From Cliona cf. orientalis (lineage: Eukaryota; Porifera; Demospongiae; Clionaida; Clionaidae): a stretch of 64,000 bases of DNA. Positions 35,601-48,700 of this stretch are shown here, piece after piece. Position 1 is the stretch's first letter. Every line of letters begins with the position of its first letter. The stretch lies in the NCBI GenBank assembly GCA_963930775.1, contig OZ005693.1, forward strand, positions 2,356,001 to 2,420,000, given 5' to 3'. The notes beneath the pieces are model-generated. The model did no database searches. It worked only from the letters and a program-made list of their open reading frames with translations, and had not been told where the DNA came from. The position numbers and the translations under genes are program-made.

Positions 35601-38600
35601 TTCTCAATTGGTAATTGAGAACAAAGCAAGTGAAGTGGAGTTTGTCCATTTAAATTCCTGCTATCAATAGGGCATTTATACTTCTTAACAAGTAGAGCAA
35701 TCACTTGTTTGTGGCCTCGAAGAGCTGCTACATGAATTGCTTTATTTCCTTGATCATCCAAAACAGAAGAAGAATCTAAGTGGAAATCTGAAAGAAGTAT
35801 GTATATCAAGTCACTAGATCCACGCTCACAAATTTGTCGCAAAAGTTTACTGTCGATTGTACGCAAATTGGAGTTAAACAACTCAAACATTGTAAGTTCA
35901 TGTCCCATTAAACATGCCTTCTTAAGTGGAGTGTCACCATCTTCATCTCTGATAGTTATATCTGCCTTGCTGGCTATTAGGAATTTAGCTATTCTGGTAT
36001 GACCACCGATACAAGCACAGTGAAGAGCAGTCTGCCCTTGAGAGTTTCTATGGTCTATTGGACATTGGTTGCCATAGTCAGCAATTAGTAATTCAGCTAT
36101 TTCATGTTGTCCATGCTGAGCTGCAATGTGAAGGAGTGTGTTACCACATTCATGAATGGATGCTTTCTCATCTTTATCTCCAAAAACTTTATTTGCAATG
36201 AGTTTAGCTATTCTAACACGATCATGCATACAAGCATAGTGAAAAGCACTCAGCCCTTGACAGTTTCTATGGTCTATTGGGCATTGATAGCTGTGATTAT
36301 TAATTACAAATTTAGCTATTTTATATTGCCCATGCTGAGCTGCAATGTGAAGAACCGTATTCCCATCTTCATCGGAACTTGCTGGGTCATGGTTAAACTT
36401 TGATATTAGTTCCTGTAGCACTGTGGAAAATCCTCCAGCAGCTAGTTGGTAAAGGAGTGGTTTAGACTCAACACCTCTGACATGAGGTTTGAGGCCATAC
36501 TTTGTAGAGAGGACATGTACAGCTTTAGCATCACCTTTCTTGATTAAAAGATCCAAAGGGGTATTGTTATCCTCGTCAAGAGCATTATAGAACCTTTTGT
36601 CACTCTTTAGCATACTTTCAGAGACTAGCACTTTTGAAACATCAAGGTGACCATGAGAACATGCCAAGTGAAGTGGTGTCTGCTTATATCTATTCTTATC
36701 ATTAACAGGACAGTTGTACTTTTTAACTAGCAGAGTAACTATTTGTTCGTGACCTAGAAGAGCTGCTATGTGAATCGGTTTGTTTCCTTCATCATCCAAT
36801 ACTGAAGAAGGGTCTAAATGGAAATCTGAAAGAAGTACATCTATCAAGTTAATATATCCACGCTCACAAACATGTAACAAAAGTTTATCATCGATTTTAC
36901 GCAAATTGGAATTAAACAACTCAAAAAAAGTACATTCATGTCCTGTTAAAAATGCCTTCTTAAGTGGAGTGTCACCATCTTCATCCCTGACAGTTATATC
37001 TGCCTTGTTGGCAACAAGTAATTTAGCTACTCTAGTATGACCACCAATACAAGCACAGTGAAGAGCAGTCTGCCCTCGAGAGTTTCTGTGGTTTATTGGA
37101 CACTGATTGCTATAGTCAGTAAATAGCAATTCAGCTATTTCATGTCGTCCATGCTGAGCTGCAATGTGAAGGAGTGTGTTACCATCTTCATCAACTAATG
37201 CTTTCTCATCTTTATCTCCAAGAGCTTTATTTACAATGAGTTTGACTATTCTGGCATAACCATGCATACAAGCATAGTGGAGAGCAGTAAGACCTCGACA
37301 GTTTCTATGGTCTATTGGGCATTGGTTGCTGTGATTATTAATTACAAATTTAGCTATTTTATATTGCCCATGCTGAGCTGCAATGTGAAGAACCGTATTC
37401 CCATCTTCATCGGAACTTGCTGGGTCATAGTTAAACTTTGAGATTAGTTCCTGTAGCACTGCGGTAAATCCTCCAGCAGCTAGTTGGTGAAGCAGCTGTT
37501 CAGACTCAACACCTCTGATATGAGGTTTGAGGCCATACTCTGTAGAGAAGATATGTACAGTTTTAGTATCACCTCTTTTGATTAAAAGATCCAACGGTGT
37601 ATTACTATCATTGTCTAGAGCATTACAGAACCTTTTGTTACCACCTAGTGATAGTAGTACTTTTGAAATATCATGATGACCATGAGAGCATGCTATGTGA
37701 AGTGGTGTCTTCTTATCTTTATTCTTAACATCAACTGGACAATTATATTTCTTAACAAGCAGAGTAACTACTTGTTTGTGGCCTCGAAGAGCTGCTATGT
37801 GAATCGGTTTGTTTCCTTGATCATCCAAAACTGAAGAAGGGTCTAAGTGGAAATCTGAAAGAAGTACATCCATCAAGTTAACATATCCATGCTCACAAAC
37901 TTGTAGCAAAAGTTTACTGTCAATTTTATGCAAATTGAAATTAAACAACTCCAATATAATAAGCTTGTGTCCGGTTAAAAATGCCTTTTTAAGTGGAGTA
38001 TCACCATTTTTGTCCCTGATAGTTATATCTGCTTTGTTGTCAACAAGGAGTTTAGCTACTCTAGTATGACCACCGATACAAGCACAGTGAAGAGCAGTCT
38101 GCCTGTGAGAGTTTCTCTGGTCTATTGGACATTGGTTGCCAAAGTCAGCAAATAGTAATTTAGCTATTTCATATTGTCCATACTGAGCTGCAATGTGAAG
38201 GAGTGTGTTACCACAGTCATCAACTAATGCTTTCTCATCTTTATCTCCAAGAGCTTTATTTGCAATGAGTTTGACTATTCTGGCATGACCACACATACAA
38301 GCACAGTGGAGAGCAGTCAGCCCTTGACAGTTTCTATGGTCTATTGGGCATTGATAGCTGTGATTATTAATTACAAATTTAGCTATTTTATATTGCCCAT
38401 GCTGAGCTGCAATGTGAAGAACCGTATTCCCATCTTCATCGGAACTTGCTGGGTCATAGTTAAACTTTGAGATTAGTTCCTGTAGCACTGCGGTAAATCC
38501 TCCCGCAGCTAGTTGGTAAAGGAGTGGTTTGGACTCAACACCTCTGACATGAGGTTTGAGGCCATACTTTGTAGAGAGGACATGTACAGCTTTAGCATCA

Positions 38601-41032
38601 CCTTTCTTGATTAAAAGATCCAAAGGGGTATTGTTATCCTTGTCTAGAGCATTACAGAATCTTTTGTTACCCTTTTGCATGCACTCAGAGACTAACACTT
38701 TTGAAACACTAAGATGACCACTAAAGCACGCCATGTGAAGTGGTGTTTGCTTATTTTTATTCTTAACATCAAAAGGACAGTTATATTTGTTGATGAGTAG
38801 TCTTGCTAGCTCCTCATGACCATACCAGCAGGCCATGTGGAGAGGAGTGTTACGGCGGTCATCAACTAAGAGTGGGTGTAGGTCAAAATCAGTGATTAAA
38901 ATCATAGCTAGCTTAGTATGTCCTTTCTTACAAGCATAGTGCAGGAGCGATCTACCTCCGAATCCTTTAACATGAGGACTACAATCAAACTCATTGATTA
39001 ACGCTTGTACTATGGACGTATATCCATTCACGACTGCTACACATAGTGGTGTATAATTCTGATGGTTACGTGCATCTTTATCTGCTTTAAATTCAGATAC
39101 AAGCATTCTGACAACACTGAGGTGCCGCAAAGCACAAGCTTTGTGAAGTGGTGTCTCTTTCTTTTTATTCTTAACATTAACTGGACTGTTGTATTTGGTG
39201 ATGAGTAGTCTTGCTAACTCCTCATGACCGCCCAAGCAGGCCATGTGGAGAGGAGTGTTACCACTATCATCAGCTGAGAGTGGGTCTAGCTTAAAGTCAG
39301 TGATTAAAATCATAGCTAGCTTAGTTTGTCCTTCATCACAAGCATAGTGCAGCAGTGATCTACCATCAACTCCCTTAACCTGAGGACTACAACCAAACTC
39401 AGTGATTAACTCTTGAACTATGCATATGTGTCCATTCAGGACTGCTACACATAGTGGTGTCTCATTCTTTTTATTTTTAATATCAACAGGACAGTTGTAT
39501 TTGGTGATGAGTAGTCTTGCCAGCTCCTCATGACCACCCCAGCAGGCCATGTGGAGAGGAGTGTTACCACTGTCATCAGCTGACAATACATCCAAGTTAA
39601 AATCGATGATTAGCATTTCAGCCAGCTTTATACTTCCACTCCAACAAGCATCATGCAGTAGTGATCTGCCGTCATATCCTGTAATCTGAGGACTACAACC
39701 AAGCTCAGTGATTAGTGCCTGGACAGTTTCCACATGTCCACCCTCCGCTGCTTTGCTGACAGCTGTATCATTATTGCGATCTCGTTGAGTTGCATCAGCT
39801 TTAAATTCAGAGATAAGCATCTTAACGATGCCATTATGACCAGATGAACAGGCAATGTGAAGTAGTGTTTCTTTCTTTTTATTCTTAATATCGACAGGAC
39901 AGTTGTATTTGGTGATAAGTAACCTTGATAGGTCCTCATGACCACCCCAACAAGCCATGTGGAGAGGAGTGTTACCACTATTGTCATTAGTAGTTGAGAG
40001 TGGGTCTTGATTAAAATATTTAATCATTAGCTGTACTAAAACTGAGTTACCACCCATTACTACTTTTAGAAATGGCGTGCTTCCAGATTTATCACGTGCA
40101 TTCAGATTTGCTTTGTACTCAAGCAGTAACATTTTTACAACAGACACATGACCACAATAGCAAGCCAAGTGTAGTGGTGAAAGATTACCATTATTTCTAC
40201 AATCAACTACTAAGCTATATTTTGTAATGAGTAAACGCACTACCTCTTCCTGGCCATGTGAGGCAGCAATGTGGAGGGGGGTCTGGTTTACTGCATCAGT
40301 AGCCATTGGACTGATGCCATACTTTTCAATGAGAGTGGTAATAAATTCAAAATTTCCAACACCACATGCAAAATGAAGCAGTGTTCTACCTTGGTAGCCT
40401 TTAATTTTTGGATTGCAAGCACAGTCAGTTATCAAATAATCCATAGTATCTGTATGTCCTTGGGACACTGCTCTATGGATAGGAGCATTGTTGAAAATGT
40501 CTTTCTTGTACATATCAGCTCTATTAGATATTAATATATGTACAATGTGTTTGTGGCCAAATGCACAGGCAAGATGTAATGGAGTTTCATGGTTGGCATT
40601 TGTATCATTGATATCAACAATTTTCTCCTCTATTATTCTCTGAATATCATCTAGTCTTCCCAACCTTACTGCAGTATGAAGAGGACTCTCTTTATCAGCC
40701 TGTACTGGTCCATCTATCCATAGTCTGAGACCATGACCAAACAATAATTTGTTCATCAATAATTGAACATTAAAACCACTTCTACCATAAGCACTTATAT
40801 TGTAATAGTCTCTAATATATGGATCAGCACCAAATGCTACTAGCAGTTGTACAATAGGACTATCATTTTTAGAGCAAGCCAGGTGTAATGGAGTCTCATG
40901 TTTAGAGTGTAGAATATTCACGTCTACCTGTTGTTGGATCAAGATCTCTCTAACATCTTCTATCTGACCTTGCCTTACAGCAACATGGAGAGGACTGTCA
41001 CCATAAAAAGGTGTTGGATTATGAAGGTCCAT
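32645..41032 (-). CDS. ANK3: intact ankyrin-Roc/COR-Death protein
   Basis: Exons are 41032-33367, 33201-33117, 33022-32849 and 32777-32645; they sum to 8,058 nt, giving 2,685 residues with no lesion. The start is MDLHNPTPFYGD, aligned with the paralogs. Residues about 10-1,950 are ankyrin repeats (TPLHxACxxGH type), including a cassette of about 345 residues repeated three times. The Roc-like GTPase follows: P-loop GNPESGKST (about 1990), G3 DFAGDQEY (about 2045) and G4 LSHLDR (about 2116). A COR-like region ends near 2,550, then a linker and a Death domain split by an intron (WEGPIAERLGLTEADVAGIK; LEQWKQKNGSNASY...). The ANK-Roc-COR-Death order is that of DAPK without its kinase. A cytosolic scaffold or GTPase switch assembling Death-domain partners is inferred; the ligand is unknown. 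Confidence 0.92.
35545..38650 (-). repeat. Triplicated ~1.03-kb ankyrin cassette in ANK3
   Basis: Three tandem copies start at about 38,650, 37,617 and 36,581, a period of 1,031-1,036 bp. Each begins with a FxNALDxDxNTPLDLLI segment, followed by STxYGLKPHxRGVES, QLAAGGF, several TALHxAC repeats and a VLLSDFHLD block. ANK1 and ANK4 have one copy and ANK2 a shortened one. Copies 1 and 3 share some features (KPLLYQLAAGG) that copy 2 does not, suggesting exchange after duplication. Confidence 0.9.
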
Positions 41033-43080
41033 AGTGAGTAGCGGGTTTAGGTTATCACAATTAGAAGCAGTTTACTTTTATAAGGTCTTGAACGGAGATA
41101 TAATACAATGAATATTATAATATTATCAGGGTTAGCTAGGACTGTTGTCCATATATCTGTACAGATAAAAATGTATGTGTAGGTGAATAGAATTCAGATT
41201 TGAAATGATAATTGGCGTATTTTAATATTAATTATTGATCATTTTATTTCGACTAACCCACTCTATAGTGCTTTATGGTCATGAATGTACATAATAGCTA
41301 ATGATCACTGCTTTTACAGCAATAGTAATTGTGGTATTATCATAATCAAACCTTAATTGGGGTAATGTCTCTCATGGACCCTTATTAAGGTAAGGCAACT
41401 ACAACTACCTAATATGCACAATGGTAAATTAAATAATATTATGCGGGATGGAAAGCTTAATATCCACTACTTTTATTTCAACATGGTGCTTACAAGATGG
41501 TAAGCTTCATGTAATAAATACAAAAGCACCTTAAAATTTATACTGTGTGCATGATAAGGATCAGCCCTTCATCTGGATAAAGCTAAAAGAGCTTTTGCTA
41601 GCCAGGGCTAACATCATAACCTGTATTCTACAACAGTATACAGTCTAAGTGCCAATATCTCATTTATGTTGTAGAGTCAGCAGTGGGCAAGCAGTACAAT
41701 AGCCGAGTACATAATATAGGAGGTGTGAAATATGATATTTTTCTGCATTAACCCGACTGGACTATCATGTTGTGTCATGGCACAATTAAAAATTAACTGC
41801 TAGATATGCATACCGTATAGCCGGAAATTTGGCGGTTTGGCGGTCTATGTTACATGTACAACTGCCAAATTAAAATCTGCCAAAATTTCCTCATATAATA
41901 TACGTATGGCGTTAATATTCTTGCAATAGCGATTTTGGGCTCAATCGCCAAATTTAATTCCCGCCTTATTATTATTGGGGTGAGCCTGAGCGAGCCCCAT
42001 ATAAACGGTACAGCTGTGCGCAAATTTTATATATATTATTATGATACGTCGATCACGTGAAATATATCCCAGCATGGCTCTATGGACATAAGCGCGAAAT
42101 ATTCTATTGCACATTCTCATGCCTGGGCTACGGGCCGAATATACGCTATTCTAATTTAGCGAATTGCAAATTTACACTCGTGCCTGCATGTATATGTACT
42201 ATGTATAGTTACCCCGCGCGCATGTGCAAGGGGTAATGTGATCGGTTTTGTCTGTTGTCTGTCGTCCGTCGTCTGTCGTTGGCACAAAAATCGCCAGATC
42301 TGGAGATCTAGGCATCTGAGCGACTCGCAAATGCAACATATCCGTAAATATCGCCAAAAAACTGGCTTCAGTATGCTTCAAATTGTTTGGCAACACCCAT
42401 GAGTGTTGCAAATACTGCGTTTTGTTGGCCATGCCTATGTACACTACCCACTATGTGCTCTCTGCTCATGGCACAACCTGGCACAATATGTCGGTAAAGG
42501 TCGTCAACAGGCTGCTTGCATTATCAACCTCTCTGACCATAGATATGCTCTGACATCGACGCTGCAGCGTGCGGGGTATGTGCTCTATAGAGCTCTAGTT
42601 ATTGTCAACACACCACATAAGGTGCAATACAGGGTGCAGTATTCAACACAGTTACATAATTGCGTGCACAGTATGAGCTAGTCTCAGCTAGATACTACTG
42701 TATGTCAATATCAATACACATCACTAACATACCGAGTGCTCAGTGCTCACCAAACCACAATAGATTATAAAAGTTGTCATCATTGCATCAGGCTAAACAA
42801 TGAATACTGTGATAGCATCAGACAAGACTAGGAGTATATCTGAATATTAATCAAACACCCCCATCCATTGAGTCATTCTGGTATAATATTATCATTGTTT
42901 GTATCCCACCTATGACGTAGATCGAAGCTACCGCCAGGGCAGTATACTGGATATTGCCCTGTGATATCATGATATTGCCCTGTGGTACAGCTGACTACTA
43001 CAGGTACCTGGCCCAGTCACTGGGGTCAGACTCAGACACCACACTTGTAGTGCTAAGTCAACAGTGGGGATACAAACCAG
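41033..43080. other. ANK3 5' flank and spacer
   Basis: About 41,033-41,560 is the ANK-type 5' flank (GGTAATGTCTCTCATGGACC, TTTTACAGCAATAGTAATTG). A short inverted repeat lies at 41811-41906: ATACCGTATAGCCGGAAATT against ATACGTATATTATATGAGG. An inverted copy of repeat family A is at 42211-42440. No gene is recognised; the open stretch at 42403-42681 overlaps the repeat and has no coding character. Confidence 0.5.
42211..42440 (-). repeat. Dispersed repeat family A, inverted copy
   Basis: Starts TACCCCGCGCGCATGTGCAA and continues through GTCTGTCGTCC, ATCGCCAGATCTGGAGATC and ACTGGCTTCAGTATGCTTC. This is the reverse of the unit at 16420-16632. Its orientation and location differ from the paralogous spacer, so it inserted independently. 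Confidence 0.65.
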
Positions 43081-43220
43081 TTAACACACCCCTACTAGTG
43101 CTGTATGGAATAATGCACTCGTGCGCAACCACATACAGCCCTCGGGCTTCGCCCTCGTGCTGTATGTGGTTACTGCACTCGTGCATTATATTCCATACAG
43201 TACTAGTAGGGGTGTATTAA
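43081..43220. repeat. 140-bp near-perfect hairpin
   Basis: Two arms of about 60 bp fold back on each other: the left begins TTAACACACCCCTACTAGTG and the right ends CTAGTAGGGGTGTATTAA. They share GTGCTGTATG, TAATGCACTCGTGC and ACCACATACAGC as inverted copies. The short loop is CTCGGGCTTCGCCCTCG, itself a small hairpin. It is absent from the paralogous spacer near 15.75 kb. A snap-back MITE or hairpin RNA source are both possible. Confidence 0.85.
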
Positions 43221-44054
43221 CTATAACTTATGTTAGCAAAATATTAAATAAGCTCAACAGATTCATAGCTACCATACTCTTTCCTGGAAACATAGTGCTA
43301 TGAATAGTGATCAGCTCTAGCAACAAGATAACCCCAGTGTGTTATAGTGATCAGTTTGATGAGTTTTCTTGTGTTGATAGTGTTGCTGCACACAAATTGG
43401 ACTGCACTGCGCAAATCCAATATTCAGGTATTAATTTTATAAACTAGGGGATAATTCTGACATCAGCAGATTCTAACGAGACAAATTACTTCAATAATAT
43501 TATGGCCAGGCTCATGCTATGATAATATTTTGACAGTAGCACTGGATCTTCCCAGTACTCCAGCATACTTCATACAAAATTGAATCATTTCAAGTATAAT
43601 TGCATGAATCAGCAATTAAGAGTTTTTTGGAGATAGTGACATAACATGACCATTACACGATTAACTAGAGCTCTGTAGAGCACATAGTACCCCATGTGCA
43701 CATTGCGCAATCTATAGATGTGCTTCGTGTGTACGGTAATAGTGGTTGGTTTCAGGGGTCTCTAGTGATGTCAGCCAAAATACCACTGATTTTCTCTCTG
43801 CAAAAGAAATAGACTAGGAAGATCTGAACTGCTACTACCTACATTAAAATAGGTATCTTACATTCCGATTTGGTTCCATCGCGCTTCACATTTCTGTTTG
43901 TGAATAGCAAGCAGCCAAACAGTGCCGTGATTATTAATATTTTGACAAACGTTACCAGTTCAATCTCGGCACTTAGTTATGTGCATGAGCACAAAGCATA
44001 TATGGCCTGCATACATTGAGAGGGCATTGTCGATAGGCGTGGCTATGGTGGCCA

Positions 44055-44268
44055 ATAAAAATGCAATATGTGACATTCATGGACTGTGTCCCTTGATGTG
44101 AAGCATGCTGAAGCCAGTGTTTTGCCAAATTCAATTAATTCGTTGTGCTTACGAGTCGCATAGATGCCTACTTCTCATGATATGGCGATTTTTGTGCTCA
44201 TAATAATAATACGACAACGATATAACCGATCACTTCATCCCTTGCACATGCACATGGGGTAATAACTA
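44055..44268 (+). repeat. Dispersed repeat family A, copy 3
   Basis: Matches 17195-17410 through GTGACATTCATGGACTGTG, GCATGCTGAAGCCAGTG, CTCATGATATGGCGATTTTT and ACATGGGGTAATAACTACTG. It is part of the shared spacer block. Confidence 0.75.
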
Positions 44269-45243
44269 CTGCTCAACATGTGGCCCATAAAAGTGGCAGG
44301 CTGTTTGTGGTCTTTTGAAACCCATGTGCACCTTTTAATACTATAAGGCCTTAATATTCTGTTTTATGGGCCCAACTGACCCTACTTTTGGAGAAAAGTT
44401 GAGGTCAGAGGTCAGGTTTAATTATGTTCTGAGCATGTGCAATAGATTTTTCGAGAAAGACTCGATTATCAACTTAAGATATGAACAAGCCAACCTACTA
44501 TATATCAGCTACTGACCTATCCTAAGGTATCAGGCCAGCCCGAGACAGAATTGAGTGGCCTAATTAAACCGCATGCGTTGAAAAAGATTGGGTAGCCTGG
44601 GGACGAGGCTAGAATAAACCTATTTGACACATATAGACTATTTTCTTATAAATATCATCCATTAAAATTGTACGCAGCCTGCAAAATACAATACAATCAA
44701 CATTTGCCTTACTAACTAGCTCCCAAGCGTGCTCGAGTAGAAAAGGGGGTGGGGCTGAAAGGTGAGCACTATTTGGAATACGGCTAGAGGCGCGTTTTGA
44801 ACTCGAGGTAAGGAGTGCACTGTAAACTAGCTGCTATAAATAGACCATCTTTCCATGCAGCATTAACACTATTCGATTTTAACTTACCAGGTTAATCCTT
44901 TTTCATTCTGAGTACTTGTCAAGTTGAAAACAAACTATCAGCAACACCCATTATTCATTGGGTCTCTTCATGGAACTTGTGACTTGTCTAATGCGCATGC
45001 GTCTGAGAATGGTATGGCGGGCTTTTTGAAAAGCAGACGAGGTCACTATCCAGAGCCCATGCAGGGCTTGGATGGTGGGCATAGAAACTACATGACGGTA
45101 CATATTAAAACACACTCCAGAGTGCACTACAACCATAATATTGTAGTGTACACTGTACCCTCCAGCCTCCATCTTTACAAGTGCTGTATGATATTGTAGA
45201 AGAGGGGAGGCAATCTATACAAAAACTTAATGGATAACTATTA

Positions 45244-45490
45244 GGCCAATCAAACTACATTGTTAGTTTCTTGTCCACCCGTTTTTATATTTCTATGCGG
45301 GCGGGTGGTCATTATTCATTATTCATTATTCAATATTATGGCATTTTGAGGGTGTGATTTCCTGGAACCGCCCAAATAATTAGCAAAAAAGAGGTGTGGC
45401 TGGTGTTTCAAGGCAATAATGAAGGCAGATGCGGTAGGTAAAAACAGACGCGGGAGGTGACGAGAAACTAACATTCAAGTTTGTGTGGCC
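45244..45490. mobile_element. PIF/Harbinger-like MITE with TTA target duplication
   Basis: TIRs start GGCCA and share CAAACT and TGTTAGTTTC(T/C)(T/C)GTC in inverted orientation. The element is flanked by TTA at 45241-45243 and 45491-45493. The paralogous spacer at about 18,390-18,400 reads ACTAGGAAAG straight through without it. A 3-bp TTA duplication with a GG-initial terminus is the PIF/Harbinger signature. It is 247 bp long and non-coding. Confidence 0.85.
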
Positions 45491-45738
45491 TTAGGAAAGT
45501 TATAGCTGCTGATCAGAGACAAAATGAATAAAAATCTATGATCTATAATTATTGTGATATTGAATTATTATTGCTGTACATCTGAATAAGCTAAAGAATA
45601 GGCTAAGCTAATTGAACCCACTAACGTACACAGGTACTACAAGATACAGGAATCACCATCCTTAAATCTGATAACACATACTATAATATTATAGGCCTAA
45701 AGGGAAGTGTATCTCAACATCTACAGTACACCACACAA

Positions 45739-48700
45739 CTAACAGAATAATTTGTATACAGTTTCCACATATTCTTGATAACCGGCAGCTTTAAATACGT
45801 CAACCAGATTCCTGTAAGTAGCATTGGGCCCACTCTTTTGTTTCCATTGTTCCAATACTTCTCTCCTGAAAATTGTTGAAAATTAATCAATATCTAATAC
45901 ATCCATAATAATAAAAATTATGATTTATTGTGTATACTGCTGTGTACATACAGTGGAGCCCCTCTCAGTGGACACCCCTGATCTATAACAGCCACTCACC
46001 ATGGTCCTATTTACATCACAGTACATAGGAAAAACAAACCTGAGACAAGGCCACCCGTCTATAATGGCCAAACCTTCATACCCCAATGGTGACTGCTATA
46101 GAGGGCTTCCACTGAATTGACACAATATTACCTATTCATGATTGTTGGCTTACGTTTGTAATTTCAGCTCCCCAGGATGTCTTATCTTGATGGCAGCAAC
46201 ATCAGCTCTTGTCAGTCCTAGCTGCTCAGCGATGGATCCCTCCCACTCATGCATGGCGTCAGCTATCTGGCCAAGGTGTGTTGAGACTCCACCACTTTCG
46301 AAGTCCAAAACTTGATCTAACTTTTGCCTATAATAAATTATAGAGGGTCAATGATATTCTTTAGTACAGTAATCACCCGAATGTATATGCTATGCCTCAT
46401 ATGCTGACTTACTCGAATCCTGTTGGCTGAACCTGGGTCGCTATATCATATTCTCCATGACTTGGAGTGCTTGTATTTTCTACATTGCACAAACCTTCAA
46501 GGAAAAAACAACAACTTAAAACCATGATTGTAATTTCTTTTTCTAAAGTCAAGGTTACATGACAGCATAAGCTTGCTAAAGCCATAATAAATAACACTAG
46601 AACATGCATATATATTAATTAGTTTCATTCATTATGCAATGTTTCACATTGTGTAACCTACCCCAACATGAATGTCTCTTCAAGATATGTAAGATATGTA
46701 AATTAAGTGAGTTGCTTCCTCTTCGATCAGCACTTAGTACTTCTACTAGATCAGATTCTGAATCACTGTTTAATTGCCCGATAACACGTTCAATGTCACC
46801 GATATCAAAGAGATTTTCTGGATCAGAATAACTGGCGGTGTCAATAGATTCTGACTTTAATACAAAATGATGTAATGAAACAGCATTGCAAAATTCTGCT
46901 TTTGCTTGCATGGCTTTATCAATGATCTTCTTAAGTACAGTCGCCCACTTTTCTGAATTTTCCTTATATTTAGTGATTATGACAATTCCTTTGTTATCAT
47001 TGACAACTTCAACAATATATTCCACTCCTTCCTCCATGCGCCAGTGGATTCCATTCTTCCACATGGTACAACGACGACTATAAGCTGAGACTTCATTACT
47101 AGAATTGGTTGGATTGCGGTTGACAATAGGCAAGGCGAATGCATAAGCTAGTCTTAATAAGAGTACATGCAAAAATCGAGCTGGAAAGTAATCAAACTTC
47201 TCTGTACACTCAGTATACCATCCAATACCGAATGTAAACTTTGGATCATTGTGCCAACTGCTTTTCTTACTGTCCAATTTGCACAATGCAGGAAAGTATA
47301 GTAAGTTACAATCAGAGGCATCATTTGATGTTACTGAGTAATCAAGTCCAACCTCAGCATGGCTAAACTCTTGGCAGTATTGGAGTTGAACTAAACATTC
47401 TTTAGTGATGTGCTCTGGAAGGATGCTGGCTAAGTAGCTTTCTGGGAGGATTCCCATGTTAGCAAAATGAGGACCAATTGAGGATTCTAATTTCTTAACA
47501 GCAGAAATGGAAAAGAGCTTTCCGTGTACTTCGCTCGTTAATGAAGATGGATTTAGTAGTAGGAGGTAGTTTTCAAGCTCATCTTCACTCCGTCCGATCA
47601 ACATTAACAAACCAATGTCGTGAAGTTCCCTCACTATGGGATGGAGGGCATCAGCTGAACATGGTAAATAAATACCAATTTCCTTTATACTACTTAAAAG
47701 ATTTTGAAATTTGCATGCCACGACATTGGCAAAATCTTTTTCCATTAGTCCATGAAGCAAAGATGCTTCATATGAAATGCTACAAGGAGGTGTATCCTTA
47801 GATATTTGCTGCAAAATACTGGCAACACTTCTTGATGAACGGGGTGAGCGGCAGTTTGATGAAACAAGTTCAGTGTCAAACTTTACTTTACTGCATTGAT
47901 TTATGTGAGTATACAAAAATTGTCTTGCACTCTCTACTTTCCTATCAGAGTCAGCTATACTCAGGCGGTCTGAATGGCTCAAAACAACAATCACTTTCAA
48001 TTTGCATTGGTGGCTCAAAGCCTTACCATGATAGGAAATGAAGGATAACCAGTAGCCTATTTCATTTTGAAGGATTGGATCATCTTTTGTTAAATCAGTA
48101 ACAACTAAAAAGACATTCCTTCCAACAGTAGAGCGGGAAACGATTTCAAGAATCGCCGCATGTGAGGAATAATATTCTTGATCTCCAGCAAAGTCATAAT
48201 ACAACAGCCGTCCAGCCTCCTTGCTTTGGTGAACTGATGGAACTATCCCAGCTGTATGAGGTGGGACATCAGCTTCAGTTACAGTGAATAAGGAAGATAT
48301 TATTCCTTTTCGCTTCAATGATTCAACAAGAGTACTCTTACCTGATCCAGGATTCCCCAATATAAATACTCTGGTGATAACCTGTTGACCTGAATACTTT
48401 TGTGAGGATATAGTTCGAAGCTCTTCGTATTCATGCTGCATTCTTTTGTGTTCACTCTTCACATACTCTTGAATCACTTTTGTAGTGGAATCTTCTGTTG
48501 CAAGATCGAGTGCAGTCTTTCCAGCCTTGTTCCGAACGTAGACAGGGACATGGTATTCATATAATAAAAATCTTAGAGATTCAGTCTGTCCAGCTAAAGA
48601 TGAAAGATGCAAAGGAGTGTTACCATCTTCATCTACACAATGCAAAGAAAGATGGAACTCATCTGTCAGGGTCTTGGCAGTTGAGGTGTGACCCATTGCA

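Larger units (their letters stand above)
43500..45738. repeat. Spacer block duplicated from/to 16.6-18.6 kb
   Basis: Colinear with 16.63-18.6 kb through GGCCAGGCTCATGCTATG, GCAATCTATAGATGTGC and CCAACTGACCCTACTTTTGG. It includes repeat family A copy 3 at 44055-44268. It differs by the 247-bp insertion at 45244-45490. No gene is recognised. Confidence 0.85.

Noticed and set aside
42403-42681. 92-codon open frame in the ANK3/ANK4 spacer
   Set aside because: Overlaps the inverted repeat-family A copy and has no coding features.
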